A stretch of DNA of 64,000 nucleotides from Alphaproteobacteria bacterium (GTDB lineage Bacteria; Pseudomonadota; Alphaproteobacteria; Micropepsales; Micropepsaceae): contig JAGWNK010000001.1 in the NCBI GenBank assembly GCA_028871345.1, positions 124,001 to 188,000 on the forward strand. The letters run 5' to 3'. Shown here one piece after another: positions 50,672-58,140 of this stretch; position 1 is the stretch's first letter, and every line of letters starts with the position of its first letter. The notes beneath the pieces were generated by a model. That model ran no database searches and was not told where the DNA came from. It saw only the letters and a list, made by a program, of their open reading frames with translations. The position numbers were made by a program, and so were the translations under genes.

Positions 50672-50695
50672 TAATATTCGAACATTCGAATATTA
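50672..50695. promoter_or_regulatory. 24-bp perfect palindrome, operator of the plus-strand operon
   Basis: TAATATTCGAA-CA-TTCGAATATTA has perfect 11-base arms around a two-base centre and contains ATTC-N8-GAAT at 50676-50691. It lies 40 bases before the ATG of the 50735 gene, just where a repressor would block the promoter. It matches the form of the 49367 site, so one regulator probably controls both. Confidence 0.8.
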
Positions 50696-50734
50696 CGGTT
50701 GTATTTGACACGACCGTGAGGAGCAAGTGACCTG

Positions 50735-51046
50735 ATGAGTCCGGCACACCGCGTCCTGCTGCAATTCGCCGGTCTGCTGCTCTCTTGGTTGCTTCTGAAC
50801 GGTACGCAGGCCGCCGATGCCGCCGCATCGATGATCGGTCTCGTCGCCGCCGTCGCGGTCGCCCTGGCTGTGGCGGGCGGTCTCTGTCTCCTGGTGCAAT
50901 GCTCGACGCGAAGCACCATCGCTGCGGCGCTGACCAGCATCAACCTTTTCACCAAGAACCTTGCCAAAGCCATTTCGACGCCCGTCAACGACGGCCGCCT
51001 GGATGGCCAAGCGCGGGTTCGCCGGACACAAACGAGAGAACCATGA
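50735..51046 (+). CDS. Small membrane protein, 103 aa, first gene of putative sulfur-responsive operon
   Basis: The product has two hydrophobic segments (about residues 8-28 and 33-56, the second being ASMIGLVAAVAVALAVAGGL) and a polar tail (NDGRLDGQARVRRTQTREP). GAGGAG lies 13 bases before the ATG. It stands between the perfect palindrome and the FadL-type gene, 11 bases from the latter. I recognise no family. Cys-51 and Cys-56 lie at the end of the second membrane segment. Confidence 0.65.
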   Translation: MSPAHRVLLQFAGLLLSWLLLNGTQAADAAASMIGLVAAVAVALAVAGGLCLLVQCSTRSTIAAALTSINLFTKNLAKAISTPVNDGRLDGQARVRRTQTREP

Positions 51047-51057
51047 AGGGGAATCAG

Positions 51058-52347
51058 ATGAGAAAAGCGGCGTTGTTGTCGGTGGCGGCAGCAGCTCTTG
51101 CCTGCGGATCGCTGGCAGTATCTGCCCAGGCGACCGAAGGCTATTTCATGCCCGGGTACAGCGCCCCGCAAAAGGCCATGGCGGGCGCTGGCGTCGCCAA
51201 TCCCGAGGACGCCATGGCGCTGGCGACCAATCCTGCCGGCATCGTCGCGGTTGGAGAGGAATTCGAAATGGGCGTTTCCCTGTTCACGCCCGACCGAAAA
51301 TACACGGCAACGGGCCCCGGTTTCGTCGCTCCAGGCGGCATGAATTCGGGAAGCGTGGCGAGCCGCAACAAATTCTTCCTGGTACCGGGCATGGCCTACA
51401 ACCAGCCGATCGATGACCACTCGTCGTGGGGTGTGGCGATGTACGCCAATGGCGGCATGAATACCGACTACCCCGCCGTCGCCAACGCGAGCTGTCCGAC
51501 CGGCTATTCCGGCGTGTTCTGCGGCGGCAAGACCGGCGTGAACCTGAACCAGATGTTCGTTTCGGTCGGCTATGCCTGGCAGTCCGGCAAACTGTCGCTG
51601 GGCATCGCACCGACGGTCGTGCTGCAGATGTTCAGCGCCAACGGCCTGGCGCTGTTCGGTATGTACGGCCTGTCGTCCGATCCCGCCAACCTCAGCGACC
51701 GCGGCATTTCCTACTCCTATGGCGGCGGCCTGCGCGCCGGTGCGATCTGGGCGGTGACCCCGGACCTGCGACTGGCCGTGAGCGGTTCGACGCCGATGTG
51801 GATGACAAAGTTCACGAAATACAAGGGATTGTTTGCCGGCGGCGGTTCATTCGACATCCCCGCCAGCGTCACGGCAGGCGTGGCGTGGGATGCCTCGTCC
51901 GACCTGACCCTGATGTTGGACTACAAGCATATCTTCTATGGGGGCGTCGAGTCGGTCTCCAATTCGCCCGAGAACGCCGACTTCTTCGGGAAGGACGACG
52001 GACCGGGCTTCGGTTGGGAAGACGTCGACGTGATCTCGTTCGGCACCGCGTTCAAACTGACTCCGGATTGCACCTTGCGCGCCGGATACGCCCACAACAA
52101 CAACCCGATCGACCAGGACGACGTGACGATGAACATCCTGGCGCCCGGTGTGGTGACGGACCACTTCTCGGCGGGCCTCAGTCACAGGCTCGGCGAGCAC
52201 TCCATCCTCGACTTCGCCGCGATGTATGTGCCGTCGCATTCGGTAAGCGGCATCGAGATGACGCCGATGGGACCCAACCCGTATCGCACGATCAAGCTCT
52301 CGATGAGCGAGACCGACTTCACGATCGGATATCGCTACCAGTTCTGA
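51058..52347 (+). CDS. FadL/OmpP1-type outer-membrane transporter
   Basis: The 429-residue protein has a signal peptide (RKAALLSVAAAALACGSLAVSA) and then the family's N-terminal hatch-like sequence with MAGAGVANPEDAMALATNPA (the NPA motif), many amphipathic strands, and the aromatic end TDFTIGYRYQF typical of outer-membrane barrels. FadL proteins let hydrophobic molecules pass the outer membrane. ATG 51058 has AAGGGG upstream; ATG 51043 is an alternative. Placed behind a putative persulfide-responsive operator, it may take up a hydrophobic sulfur compound (inference). Confidence 0.88.
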   Translation: MRKAALLSVAAAALACGSLAVSAQATEGYFMPGYSAPQKAMAGAGVANPEDAMALATNPAGIVAVGEEFEMGVSLFTPDRKYTATGPGFVAPGGMNSGSVASRNKFFLVPGMAYNQPIDDHSSWGVAMYANGGMNTDYPAVANASCPTGYSGVFCGGKTGVNLNQMFVSVGYAWQSGKLSLGIAPTVVLQMFSANGLALFGMYGLSSDPANLSDRGISYSYGGGLRAGAIWAVTPDLRLAVSGSTPMWMTKFTKYKGLFAGGGSFDIPASVTAGVAWDASSDLTLMLDYKHIFYGGVESVSNSPENADFFGKDDGPGFGWEDVDVISFGTAFKLTPDCTLRAGYAHNNNPIDQDDVTMNILAPGVVTDHFSAGLSHRLGEHSILDFAAMYVPSHSVSGIEMTPMGPNPYRTIKLSMSETDFTIGYRYQF

Positions 52348-52420
52348 TATGCGCAGATCTGGAGAGATGTAGCCGCGTCTCTCCAGATCGGCCTCACCTC
52401 AAATGGAAGGGGAATTCTTC

Positions 52421-52804
52421 ATGCAGCGGGGAAAACTGTTCGCCGTAGCCTTCATGGTTGCGGCGATCGCCGGCGCTGCGCCGGCAAGCGCCGCCGATAT
52501 GAAAGCGATGGTCGGCACGTGGAAGTGGACCGATTACACGATCCAGGTCAAGGAATGCACGACGAACCCGGCAGGCGCCGGCTTGTGCGCCACGGTCGTC
52601 GCCGGGCCAAAGAACGTCGGCATGGAGATGTTCCGCTCGAAGCTCGAGGCAAAGCCGGACGGCAGCTTCGTCGGCAAGATCGGCCATCCTGCTTCCGGCG
52701 AAACCTACAACACCAAGATGACGATCGCCGGAGACGTCTGGCACATGAACGGCTGCACCGACGCCGGCGTCTGCGCCACGGGCGACTTCGTCCGGCAGAA
52801 ATAG
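52421..52804 (+). CDS. DUF2147-like exported protein
   Basis: The 127-residue product has a signal peptide (LFAVAFMVAAIAGAAPASAA) and then MVGTWKWTDYTIQVKECTTN, a lipocalin-like beta pattern as in DUF2147. Mature cysteines occur in VKECTTN, GLCATVV, NGCTDAG and GVCATGD, which may form two disulfides in the periplasm. ATG 52421 is preceded by GGAAGGGG. It is read together with the FadL gene, 73 bases upstream. Function unknown. Confidence 0.75.
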   Translation: MQRGKLFAVAFMVAAIAGAAPASAADMKAMVGTWKWTDYTIQVKECTTNPAGAGLCATVVAGPKNVGMEMFRSKLEAKPDGSFVGKIGHPASGETYNTKMTIAGDVWHMNGCTDAGVCATGDFVRQK

Positions 52805-52818
52805 CGCGGAGGCGTGTC

Positions 52819-53169
52819 TTGAAGCAGACCATGCTTGACCTGATGGTCAAAATGATGCCGCTGATGATGCCGCTCGTCTATGTGGCAGGCGTGCTCCTGG
52901 TGACCGCGGTGCTGTCGCTCGCGGTCCACCTTACGTCCGACAGGGCGGGTGGCATCGCCCGCTTCGCGGCGTGGCTCCTGGCGGCAATGGGCGTGTTCTT
53001 CCTCGCCTGCCAGGCGGCCGGGATGTGGCTTGGCGCGACACCATCGATCAACTTCGGCGATTCTGCGAAATTCGAGTTCGACCTGAAACCGTTCTGGCAG
53101 GTCGGACTCGCGATGCTCATTCCGGGCACCTTGATCGGCTGGCTCGCCGGGCACGCCAGGCACGACTAG
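52819..53169 (+). CDS. Uncharacterised membrane protein, 116 aa
   Basis: Three hydrophobic segments are seen (LMMPLVYVAGVLLVTAVLSL, FAAWLLAAMGVFFLACQAAG and VGLAMLIPGTLIGWLAGHAR). I use the TTG at 52819, which has GGAGGC seven bases upstream; ATG 52831 is the conservative choice. It starts 14 bases after the DUF2147 gene and ends the plus-strand operon. I do not recognise the family. Confidence 0.6.
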   Translation: MKQTMLDLMVKMMPLMMPLVYVAGVLLVTAVLSLAVHLTSDRAGGIARFAAWLLAAMGVFFLACQAAGMWLGATPSINFGDSAKFEFDLKPFWQVGLAMLIPGTLIGWLAGHARHD

Positions 53170-53543
53170 CGATGCGAACCAATGTGACGCCGTCGGGCGT
53201 TGGCGACCCGTCCGCCCATGCCGCCGGCGCGGTTCCGGTATTCATGCCGTGAGGAACAGGCTTGGACAGCGCTGACGGCGACTGTTCGGCCACAAGCGCC
53301 CGGCGCAGTTATGACCGAATGTTCCGGCGGCGCGCCGCGGATCGCACCGTTTCGTTCGGCGCGGCGAACTTTCCCGCAACAACAAAAAAACGCTGCACTG
53401 CAGCGATCGACGCGCCTGACAGCGTTGGCATCGCGATCGACCCGCACCGGAACCGACAGACGCACCATTGTGGCAATCAGCCTGAACGGCAAGGGGCGCC
53501 AACATCGTGTAGCGTCTGAATCGCAAACGGATGGAGAGGCACG
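53170..53543. other. Intergenic region upstream of amtB
   Basis: About 370 bases with no supported protein gene. It contains a terminator-like hairpin oriented to the minus strand (53384-53405) and presumably the amtB promoter. No glnK gene is present in it. Confidence 0.5.
53384..53405 (-). terminator. Intrinsic terminator-like hairpin on the minus strand
   Basis: CGCTGC-ACT-GCAGCG on the plus strand (53391-53405) is preceded by seven As, so on the minus strand it reads as a six-pair GC-rich stem followed by seven Ts. All flanking genes are on the plus strand, so it would end an unannotated minus-strand RNA starting in or before amtB's leader. Confidence 0.5.
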
Positions 53544-54758
53544 ATGTTGCATCTCAATACAGGCAATACCGGATTCATGTTGCTGTGTTGCAGCTTGGTG
53601 ATGCTGATGACGCCCGGGCTCGCATTCTTCTATGGAGGCCTGGTGGGCCGCCGCAACGTCCTCACCATCATGATGCAGTCCTTCGTTTCCATGGGGTGGA
53701 CCACCGTCATCTGGTTCGTCTGCGGCTACTCGCTGTGCTTTTCCGGCGGGGCCGGCGGGGTGATCGGCGATCTCAACCTCGCGTTCCTCAAAGGCGTCAC
53801 GCTGACCACGCCTTCTCCCAATCCCGGCATTCCACTGATCGTGCACATTGCCTACCAGATGATGTTCGCCATCATCACGCCGGCACTGATCACCGGCGCC
53901 TTTGCCAATCGCGTCACCTTCAAGGCCTATCTTGTGTTCCTGACGCTGTGGCTGCTGCTGGTGTATTTCCCCTTCGTGCACATGATTTGGGGCGGCGGCC
54001 TGCTGGCGCAGTGGGGCGTCCTCGATTTTGCCGGCGGCATCGTGGTGCATAACATCGCGGGAATGGCGGCCCTGGCATCGGTCCTCTACGTCGGGCGCCG
54101 CAACGTCGTGGACGGCGGTGCGCACAGCATCCCGCTCGTTGCCTTGGGTACGGGCCTGTTGTGGTTCGGCTGGTACGGCTTCAATGCCGGCAGCGAGTTC
54201 AGCGTCGATTCCGTCACCGCCGTGGCATTCCTCAACACGGACCTGGCCGCATCGTTCGGCGGCATCGCCTGGCTGGCCGTCGGCTGGTGGCTGGAGAAGC
54301 GCCCGTCGTTCCTCGGTCTCATGACGGGCGCGGTCGCGGCCCTGGCGACCATCACGCCGGCGGCGGGCTACGTCTCGCCGCTGAGCGCGGTGTTCATCGG
54401 TATCGCCGCGGGCGTGGTCTGCTACTTTGCCGTGGCCCTCAAGAATCGGCTGCACTGGGACGATGCGCTCGACGTGTGGGGCGTGCACGGCGTCGGCGGC
54501 GCCCTCGGCGTGGTCCTGCTCGGCGTGTTCGCCACGACCGCCTTCAATGCGCAAGGCGCCGACGGACTGGTCGCCGGCAACTGGTCCTTCTTCGGCAAGC
54601 AGATCGTGGCGATCCTGTTCTCTTCGGTGTGGGCCTTCACCTTCACCTATGGGATGCTGTGGCTGATCGACAGGTTCACCCCGGTCCATGTGCACAAGGA
54701 CGCCGAGGAGACAGGTCTGGACGAGGCACTGCACGGAGAGCGGGCCTATCTGACGTGA
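53544..54758 (+). CDS. amtB: Ammonium transporter
   Basis: The 404-residue Amt-family channel has 11 hydrophobic segments. Hallmarks are TPGLAFFYGGLVGRRNVL, the first pore histidine in GGIVVHNIAGMAALAS and the second in DVWGVHGVGGALG. Ammonium is taken up across the inner membrane. There is no signal peptide extension, and no glnK neighbour, which is unusual because the PII protein GlnK normally precedes amtB and gates it. The C-tail (VHVHKDAEETGLDEALHGER) retains the pattern used for PII binding. Confidence 0.94.
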   Translation: MLHLNTGNTGFMLLCCSLVMLMTPGLAFFYGGLVGRRNVLTIMMQSFVSMGWTTVIWFVCGYSLCFSGGAGGVIGDLNLAFLKGVTLTTPSPNPGIPLIVHIAYQMMFAIITPALITGAFANRVTFKAYLVFLTLWLLLVYFPFVHMIWGGGLLAQWGVLDFAGGIVVHNIAGMAALASVLYVGRRNVVDGGAHSIPLVALGTGLLWFGWYGFNAGSEFSVDSVTAVAFLNTDLAASFGGIAWLAVGWWLEKRPSFLGLMTGAVAALATITPAAGYVSPLSAVFIGIAAGVVCYFAVALKNRLHWDDALDVWGVHGVGGALGVVLLGVFATTAFNAQGADGLVAGNWSFFGKQIVAILFSSVWAFTFTYGMLWLIDRFTPVHVHKDAEETGLDEALHGERAYLT

Positions 54759-55151
54759 TCGGGACTGCGCGCAGGCGCCGGTGAAAAAAGGGCTGCGGCG
54801 CGCGGGCTCCACTTTTGTCCCAAACGTGTGGCTCGCCGCGAGCGCGACGGGCTCGGGATCAGCCCGTGTGGCGGCCGCACGCAGGTCCGACGCGACCGGC
54901 GAAAGCGAGGGCGCCGCCGCTCGCGGTCGTGTGCAACTTGCTGATTTGGATAAATTTTCTTGGCGCTCCCAACCGGAATCGAACCGGTGTTTCAGCCTTG
55001 AGAGAAGGCTAAGGCCGCCTTTTTGCGTTCGCGGTTGTTCGCAAATGTACGCGTATTTTCAGGTACTTGACTTTACATAGGTCATAGTTGTTTACATTCG
55101 TTCGTCCACGCATATTGGACAAATATTGGACAAAAAATCGAGGCTGGTTTC
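54759..55151. other. Junction between chromosome and island
   Basis: About 390 bases between amtB and the integrase. The tRNA 3'-end fragment at 54961 marks the probable left boundary of the island. AT-rich sequence follows from 55020 to 55140, where the integrase promoter should be. Confidence 0.5.
54961..54992 (-). other. tRNA 3'-end fragment, probable attachment site
   Basis: On the minus strand this reads as variable-loop end, T-arm with CCGGTTCGATTCCGG, acceptor half TGGGAGC, discriminator G and CCA. The TAACA-like part before the T-arm and the acceptor half resemble alphaproteobacterial tRNA-Glu. No D-arm or full anticodon arm can be folded from the sequence on the 5' side, so it is a remnant or duplicated end, as left by integrases that use tRNA 3' ends. 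The intact tRNA would be at the far end of the island. Confidence 0.65.
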
Positions 55152-56582
55152 GTGGCACGTACCGTCCGAGACGCGGTTCTGAGCAGTCGCACGGCGCGCG
55201 CCCGACTGCAGCCCAGCGGCAAGCCGTATTACAAGGCCATCGACGCCGGGCTGCACCTTGGCTACCGGAAAGGGAAATCCGGCGGGAAGTGGGTGGTGCG
55301 CTGGTATGTCGGAAAGCGCGACTACCGAGTCGAGACCATCGGCGTTGCCGATGACGTCATTGATGCGAACGGCACCGACGTCTGGAGCTTCGCACAGGCG
55401 CAGTCCGAAGCCCGCACGATCTTTCTCGCGCGGCAGCGCGAACAATCGGGCGTTCCGACCAAGTCCGGGCCTTATACGGTGCGCAAATGCCTTGAAGAGT
55501 ATCTCGACTGGCTGGAGAACAACCGCAAGTCGGGCCAGGATGCGCGCTACAAAATCAACGCCTTCATACTGCCCGAGTTTGGCGACATCGACTGTGCCAA
55601 GCTGACAGCACACAAGATCCAAAAATGGCACGAGGAATTGGCCAAACAACCAGCTCGTATTCGCTCCAAGCTGGGCAAGTGCCAAAAATTCCGCGCCCCG
55701 CCAACTGATGACGATACGCGCCAGCAGCGGCGGGCAACGGCCAACCGCGTTCTCACCACTCTGAAAGCTGCGCTCAACCGCGCTTGGTCTGCGGGTAAGA
55801 TCGCCTCGGACGATGGCTGGCGCCGCGTGCGGCCTTTCGGTGAGGTCGATGCTGCGCGGATGCGCTATCTCAAGATCGATGAGGCGAAGCGGCTTATCAA
55901 TGCAAGCGCCCCCGATTTCCGGCAGCTCGTCCAGGCGGCACTCACGACCGGCGCTCGCTATGGCGAATTGGCGGCACTGAATGTGGAGGACTACAACCCT
56001 GACAGCGGTACACTGCTGATCCGCACGAGCAAGAGCGGCCGACCCCGCCATGTTGTGCTGGCCGAAGAGGGAATAGCGCTGTTTGGCGCCCTAACCGCCG
56101 GGCGCGCCGGAACGGCAGCAATGCTTGCCAAATCAACCGGCGGCCGTTGGAAGGCCGCGCACCAACTTCGGCCCATTGCCGACGCCTGCAAGGCGGCGAG
56201 AATCCGCCCCATCATAAACTTCCACTGCCTCCGCCATACTTATGCCAGTCACGCGATCATGAATGGCTGTCCGCTTATGGTCGTGGCGAAAAACCTGGGG
56301 CATGCCGACACGCGAATGGTCGAGAAGCATTATGGGCACCTTGCGCCTTCCTTCGTCGCGGACGCGATACGGGCTGCCGCACCGCAATTTGGCATCAAGG
56401 TGGAAAGTAAGGTCACGCCGCTAGGCAAACCTGGCCAAAGCAGCACAAAGGCCCAGGACGGCAAACCGGTTTCGCGCCCAGTTAATCGACATCCGGTTTT
56501 GGAATCGCGCCAAGTTCCAGGAACATCGGCAACGGCTCTGGGCGGTCGCCGAGTTGGCCTGAGGCTGCCTCCAAGGGAATGA
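55152..56582 (+). CDS. int: Tyrosine site-specific integrase
   Basis: The 476-residue phage-type integrase has an Arm-type N-terminal domain (LGYRKGKSGGKWVVRWYVGK), a core-binding helix domain and the catalytic domain with the Arg in TTGARYGELAALN, Lys in IRTSKSGRPRHVV, His-x-x-Arg in NFHCLRHTYASHAI, His in NLGHADTRM and the nucleophile Tyr in VEKHYGHLAPSF. All five positions are intact. The start is a GTG at 55152. The C-terminal ~55 residues extend past the usual end and overlap the toxin gene on the other strand by 101 bases. It would integrate the island at the tRNA end ~160 bases to its left. Confidence 0.93.
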   Translation: MARTVRDAVLSSRTARARLQPSGKPYYKAIDAGLHLGYRKGKSGGKWVVRWYVGKRDYRVETIGVADDVIDANGTDVWSFAQAQSEARTIFLARQREQSGVPTKSGPYTVRKCLEEYLDWLENNRKSGQDARYKINAFILPEFGDIDCAKLTAHKIQKWHEELAKQPARIRSKLGKCQKFRAPPTDDDTRQQRRATANRVLTTLKAALNRAWSAGKIASDDGWRRVRPFGEVDAARMRYLKIDEAKRLINASAPDFRQLVQAALTTGARYGELAALNVEDYNPDSGTLLIRTSKSGRPRHVVLAEEGIALFGALTAGRAGTAAMLAKSTGGRWKAAHQLRPIADACKAARIRPIINFHCLRHTYASHAIMNGCPLMVVAKNLGHADTRMVEKHYGHLAPSFVADAIRAAAPQFGIKVESKVTPLGKPGQSSTKAQDGKPVSRPVNRHPVLESRQVPGTSATALGGRRVGLRLPPRE

Positions 56583-57009
56583 AACCGAACTTCTCATAGA
56601 AGCCTACGGCCTCGGGCTTTGCGTCGACCACGACTCCACAACAGCCCAAATCACCGGCCATTTTGCGGGCGAGCGTGAAAACGGCGCGCATGAGCACCAA
56701 CGCGATTCCCTGACCCTGTTTGCGGTTGTCGACCGCCAACCGCGCCAGACGAAGGACGGGTATGGGATAGGCAGGCAGGCGCTTGCGCTTTGCTTCCGAC
56801 AGCCGTGCTGTCGTCAACTCGGAGGCGGCCACTGTTGCGAAGCCAACGATTTCCCTGTCGTCCGCCACGGCCACATAGGTTGTGCCGATATGATGGCGAA
56901 ACTGGTTCTGCCCCGCATAGCGGTGAAAGAAGCGATCGAGATCAATATTGCCCGACTGGAATTTTGTCCGGTCATCGGCCGCCTCAAGCCGCCTGACGGC
57001 GACCGTCAC
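56482..57009 (-). CDS. GNAT toxin of a type II toxin-antitoxin pair
   Basis: The 175-residue acetyltransferase has the pattern of TacT/AtaT-like toxins: FFHRYAGQNQFRHHIGTTYV, the acetyl-CoA site ARLAVDNRKQGQGIALVLMR (Q-x-x-G-x-G form) and VGFYEKFGFIPLE. Such toxins acetylate charged tRNAs and block translation. It begins with a GTG that overlaps the antitoxin stop (GTGA), the usual coupling. Its 3' end runs 101 bases under the integrase gene on the opposite strand. Confidence 0.88.
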   Translation of the reverse strand: MTVAVRRLEAADDRTKFQSGNIDLDRFFHRYAGQNQFRHHIGTTYVAVADDREIVGFATVAASELTTARLSEAKRKRLPAYPIPVLRLARLAVDNRKQGQGIALVLMRAVFTLARKMAGDLGCCGVVVDAKPEAVGFYEKFGFIPLEAASGQLGDRPEPLPMFLELGAIPKPDVD

Positions 57010-57287
57010 AGGTCCGCACCGCCTCTGTTCGACATGAGTGCCCGCACAGCTTTGGTCGGCTTTCGCGGCTTCGCCAGCAGATCAGTGACCTGGGCAAACG
57101 AGGTGTCGCTCAACTCGAGCTGCGGCGGGATGATGATATCGGCTGGCAATTCGCGCAGTGCCTGTAGGTGATGCAAAAGAGCCTGCTCCACAAGCGCGCC
57201 CTTCTTCACGCCATGAGCATCGCTGTAGCGTTCGACCAGTTCTTTCGTTTCTTCTGAGATATGGGCGGAAATCTGTGTGTCAGCCAT
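57006..57287 (-). CDS. Antitoxin partner of the GNAT toxin (ribbon-helix-helix type)
   Basis: The 93-residue product from ATG 57287 starts MADTQISAHISEETKELVER, a ribbon-helix-helix-like DNA-binding domain (YSDAHGVKKGALVEQALLHH), with a C-terminal segment (LELSDTSFAQVTDLLAKPRK) that would wrap the toxin. It is translated just ahead of the toxin. A palindrome at 57300-57317 before its start is the natural operator for autorepression. Confidence 0.85.
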   Translation of the reverse strand: MADTQISAHISEETKELVERYSDAHGVKKGALVEQALLHHLQALRELPADIIIPPQLELSDTSFAQVTDLLAKPRKPTKAVRALMSNRGGADL

Positions 57288-57299
57288 CGTGGACCTCAA

Positions 57300-57317
57300 C
57301 TCTACAAAACTGTAGAG
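57300..57317. promoter_or_regulatory. Palindromic operator of the toxin-antitoxin operon
   Basis: CTCTACA-AAAC-TGTAGAG has perfect 7-base arms, 13 bases before the antitoxin ATG. The position and symmetry fit binding by the ribbon-helix-helix antitoxin. Confidence 0.7.
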
Positions 57318-57391
57318 ATTTCTACCTATTATTGCAAGCCAAATCTGATCCGCGGAAAGGCCCACCGCGCAAGACACGGCTAGGACGCTGG

Positions 57392-57628
57392 CTACATGTC
57401 GCCTTTCGCCAGCAGCTTGAGCAGCGAGGGCACCCTAACAAGTCGCCGTCGACCAATTGTAAGCGTATCAACAGCCCCACCGCCGATGAGTTGGTAAAGC
57501 TTGGTCCGCCCCAGGCCAACCGCACTGCAGGCCTCCTTGACCGTGCATGTCGGCCGTTCGGCGAACGGGACTCTGGAGGCGATCAGGTCGCTCGGACGTT
57601 TCGGCAAGGGGTGCGCCGCCGTGGGCAT
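57392..57628 (-). CDS. Excisionase / AlpA-type DNA-binding protein
   Basis: The 78-residue product has a MerR-like winged helix of the excisionase family: CTVKEACSAVGLGRTKLYQL, then IGRRRLVRVPSLLKLLAKGD. Such proteins bind attachment sites and steer the integrase to excision. It lies between the toxin-antitoxin pair and the relaxase on the minus strand. Confidence 0.85.
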   Translation of the reverse strand: MPTAAHPLPKRPSDLIASRVPFAERPTCTVKEACSAVGLGRTKLYQLIGGGAVDTLTIGRRRLVRVPSLLKLLAKGDM

Positions 57629-58140
57629 TGGGTTGTTGCTAACTCATCTCTGCTGGACATTTCCGTCGAATAATCCAGGCTCCAATTCCTTCCGCATGAC
57701 GACCTCGTACGTGTACAGACGATACCGGTTGAGTTTGAATCGCCGCAAGCGGAAGTCAATCCCCGCGCTGCTGCCAGAGGATGCCAATTGCCGCCACCGA
57801 GCGCATCACAGCGTAGCCGTGCGTAGTGCAGCGCAGCCGAGCGTAAGCATGGCGGTGAAAATATTTATTTACGCACCGAACTTCTTGCGGAACTTTGGAA
57901 AGGCGAAGCCGCAGAGATGAATGTGCTTTGGCAACCGTTCTAGGTTTCGCTTCACGATCTTCGGTTGGCCCCAGCCACAATCGTCCTTCGGAGCATCCCA
58001 AGCCCCAGCCGGGCCGGAGAGGCGCTCGGTCAAGCCCCGCAGCCCGAAGGGGCGCGCAGCGCGGGCTTGAGCGAGCGCCGCGGCCCGGCACGCTGGTGAA
58101 GCTCCGAACGTCACCCGAAACCGTTCAGCACGCCAGAGCG
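57629..58140. other. Island region between excisionase and relaxase
   Basis: About 510 bases. Open frames on both strands exist but show no family and no ribosome site. One minus-strand frame (57869-58114) ends with a Lys/Phe-rich stretch that could be a decayed gene. Nothing further is supported. Confidence 0.45.

Noticed and set aside
53166-54812. A 548-codon minus-strand open frame
   Set aside because: It is antisense to amtB, which has all Amt hallmarks.
54961-55035. A complete tRNA gene
   Set aside because: Only the T-arm and 3' acceptor half can be formed; there is no D-arm or matching 5' acceptor.
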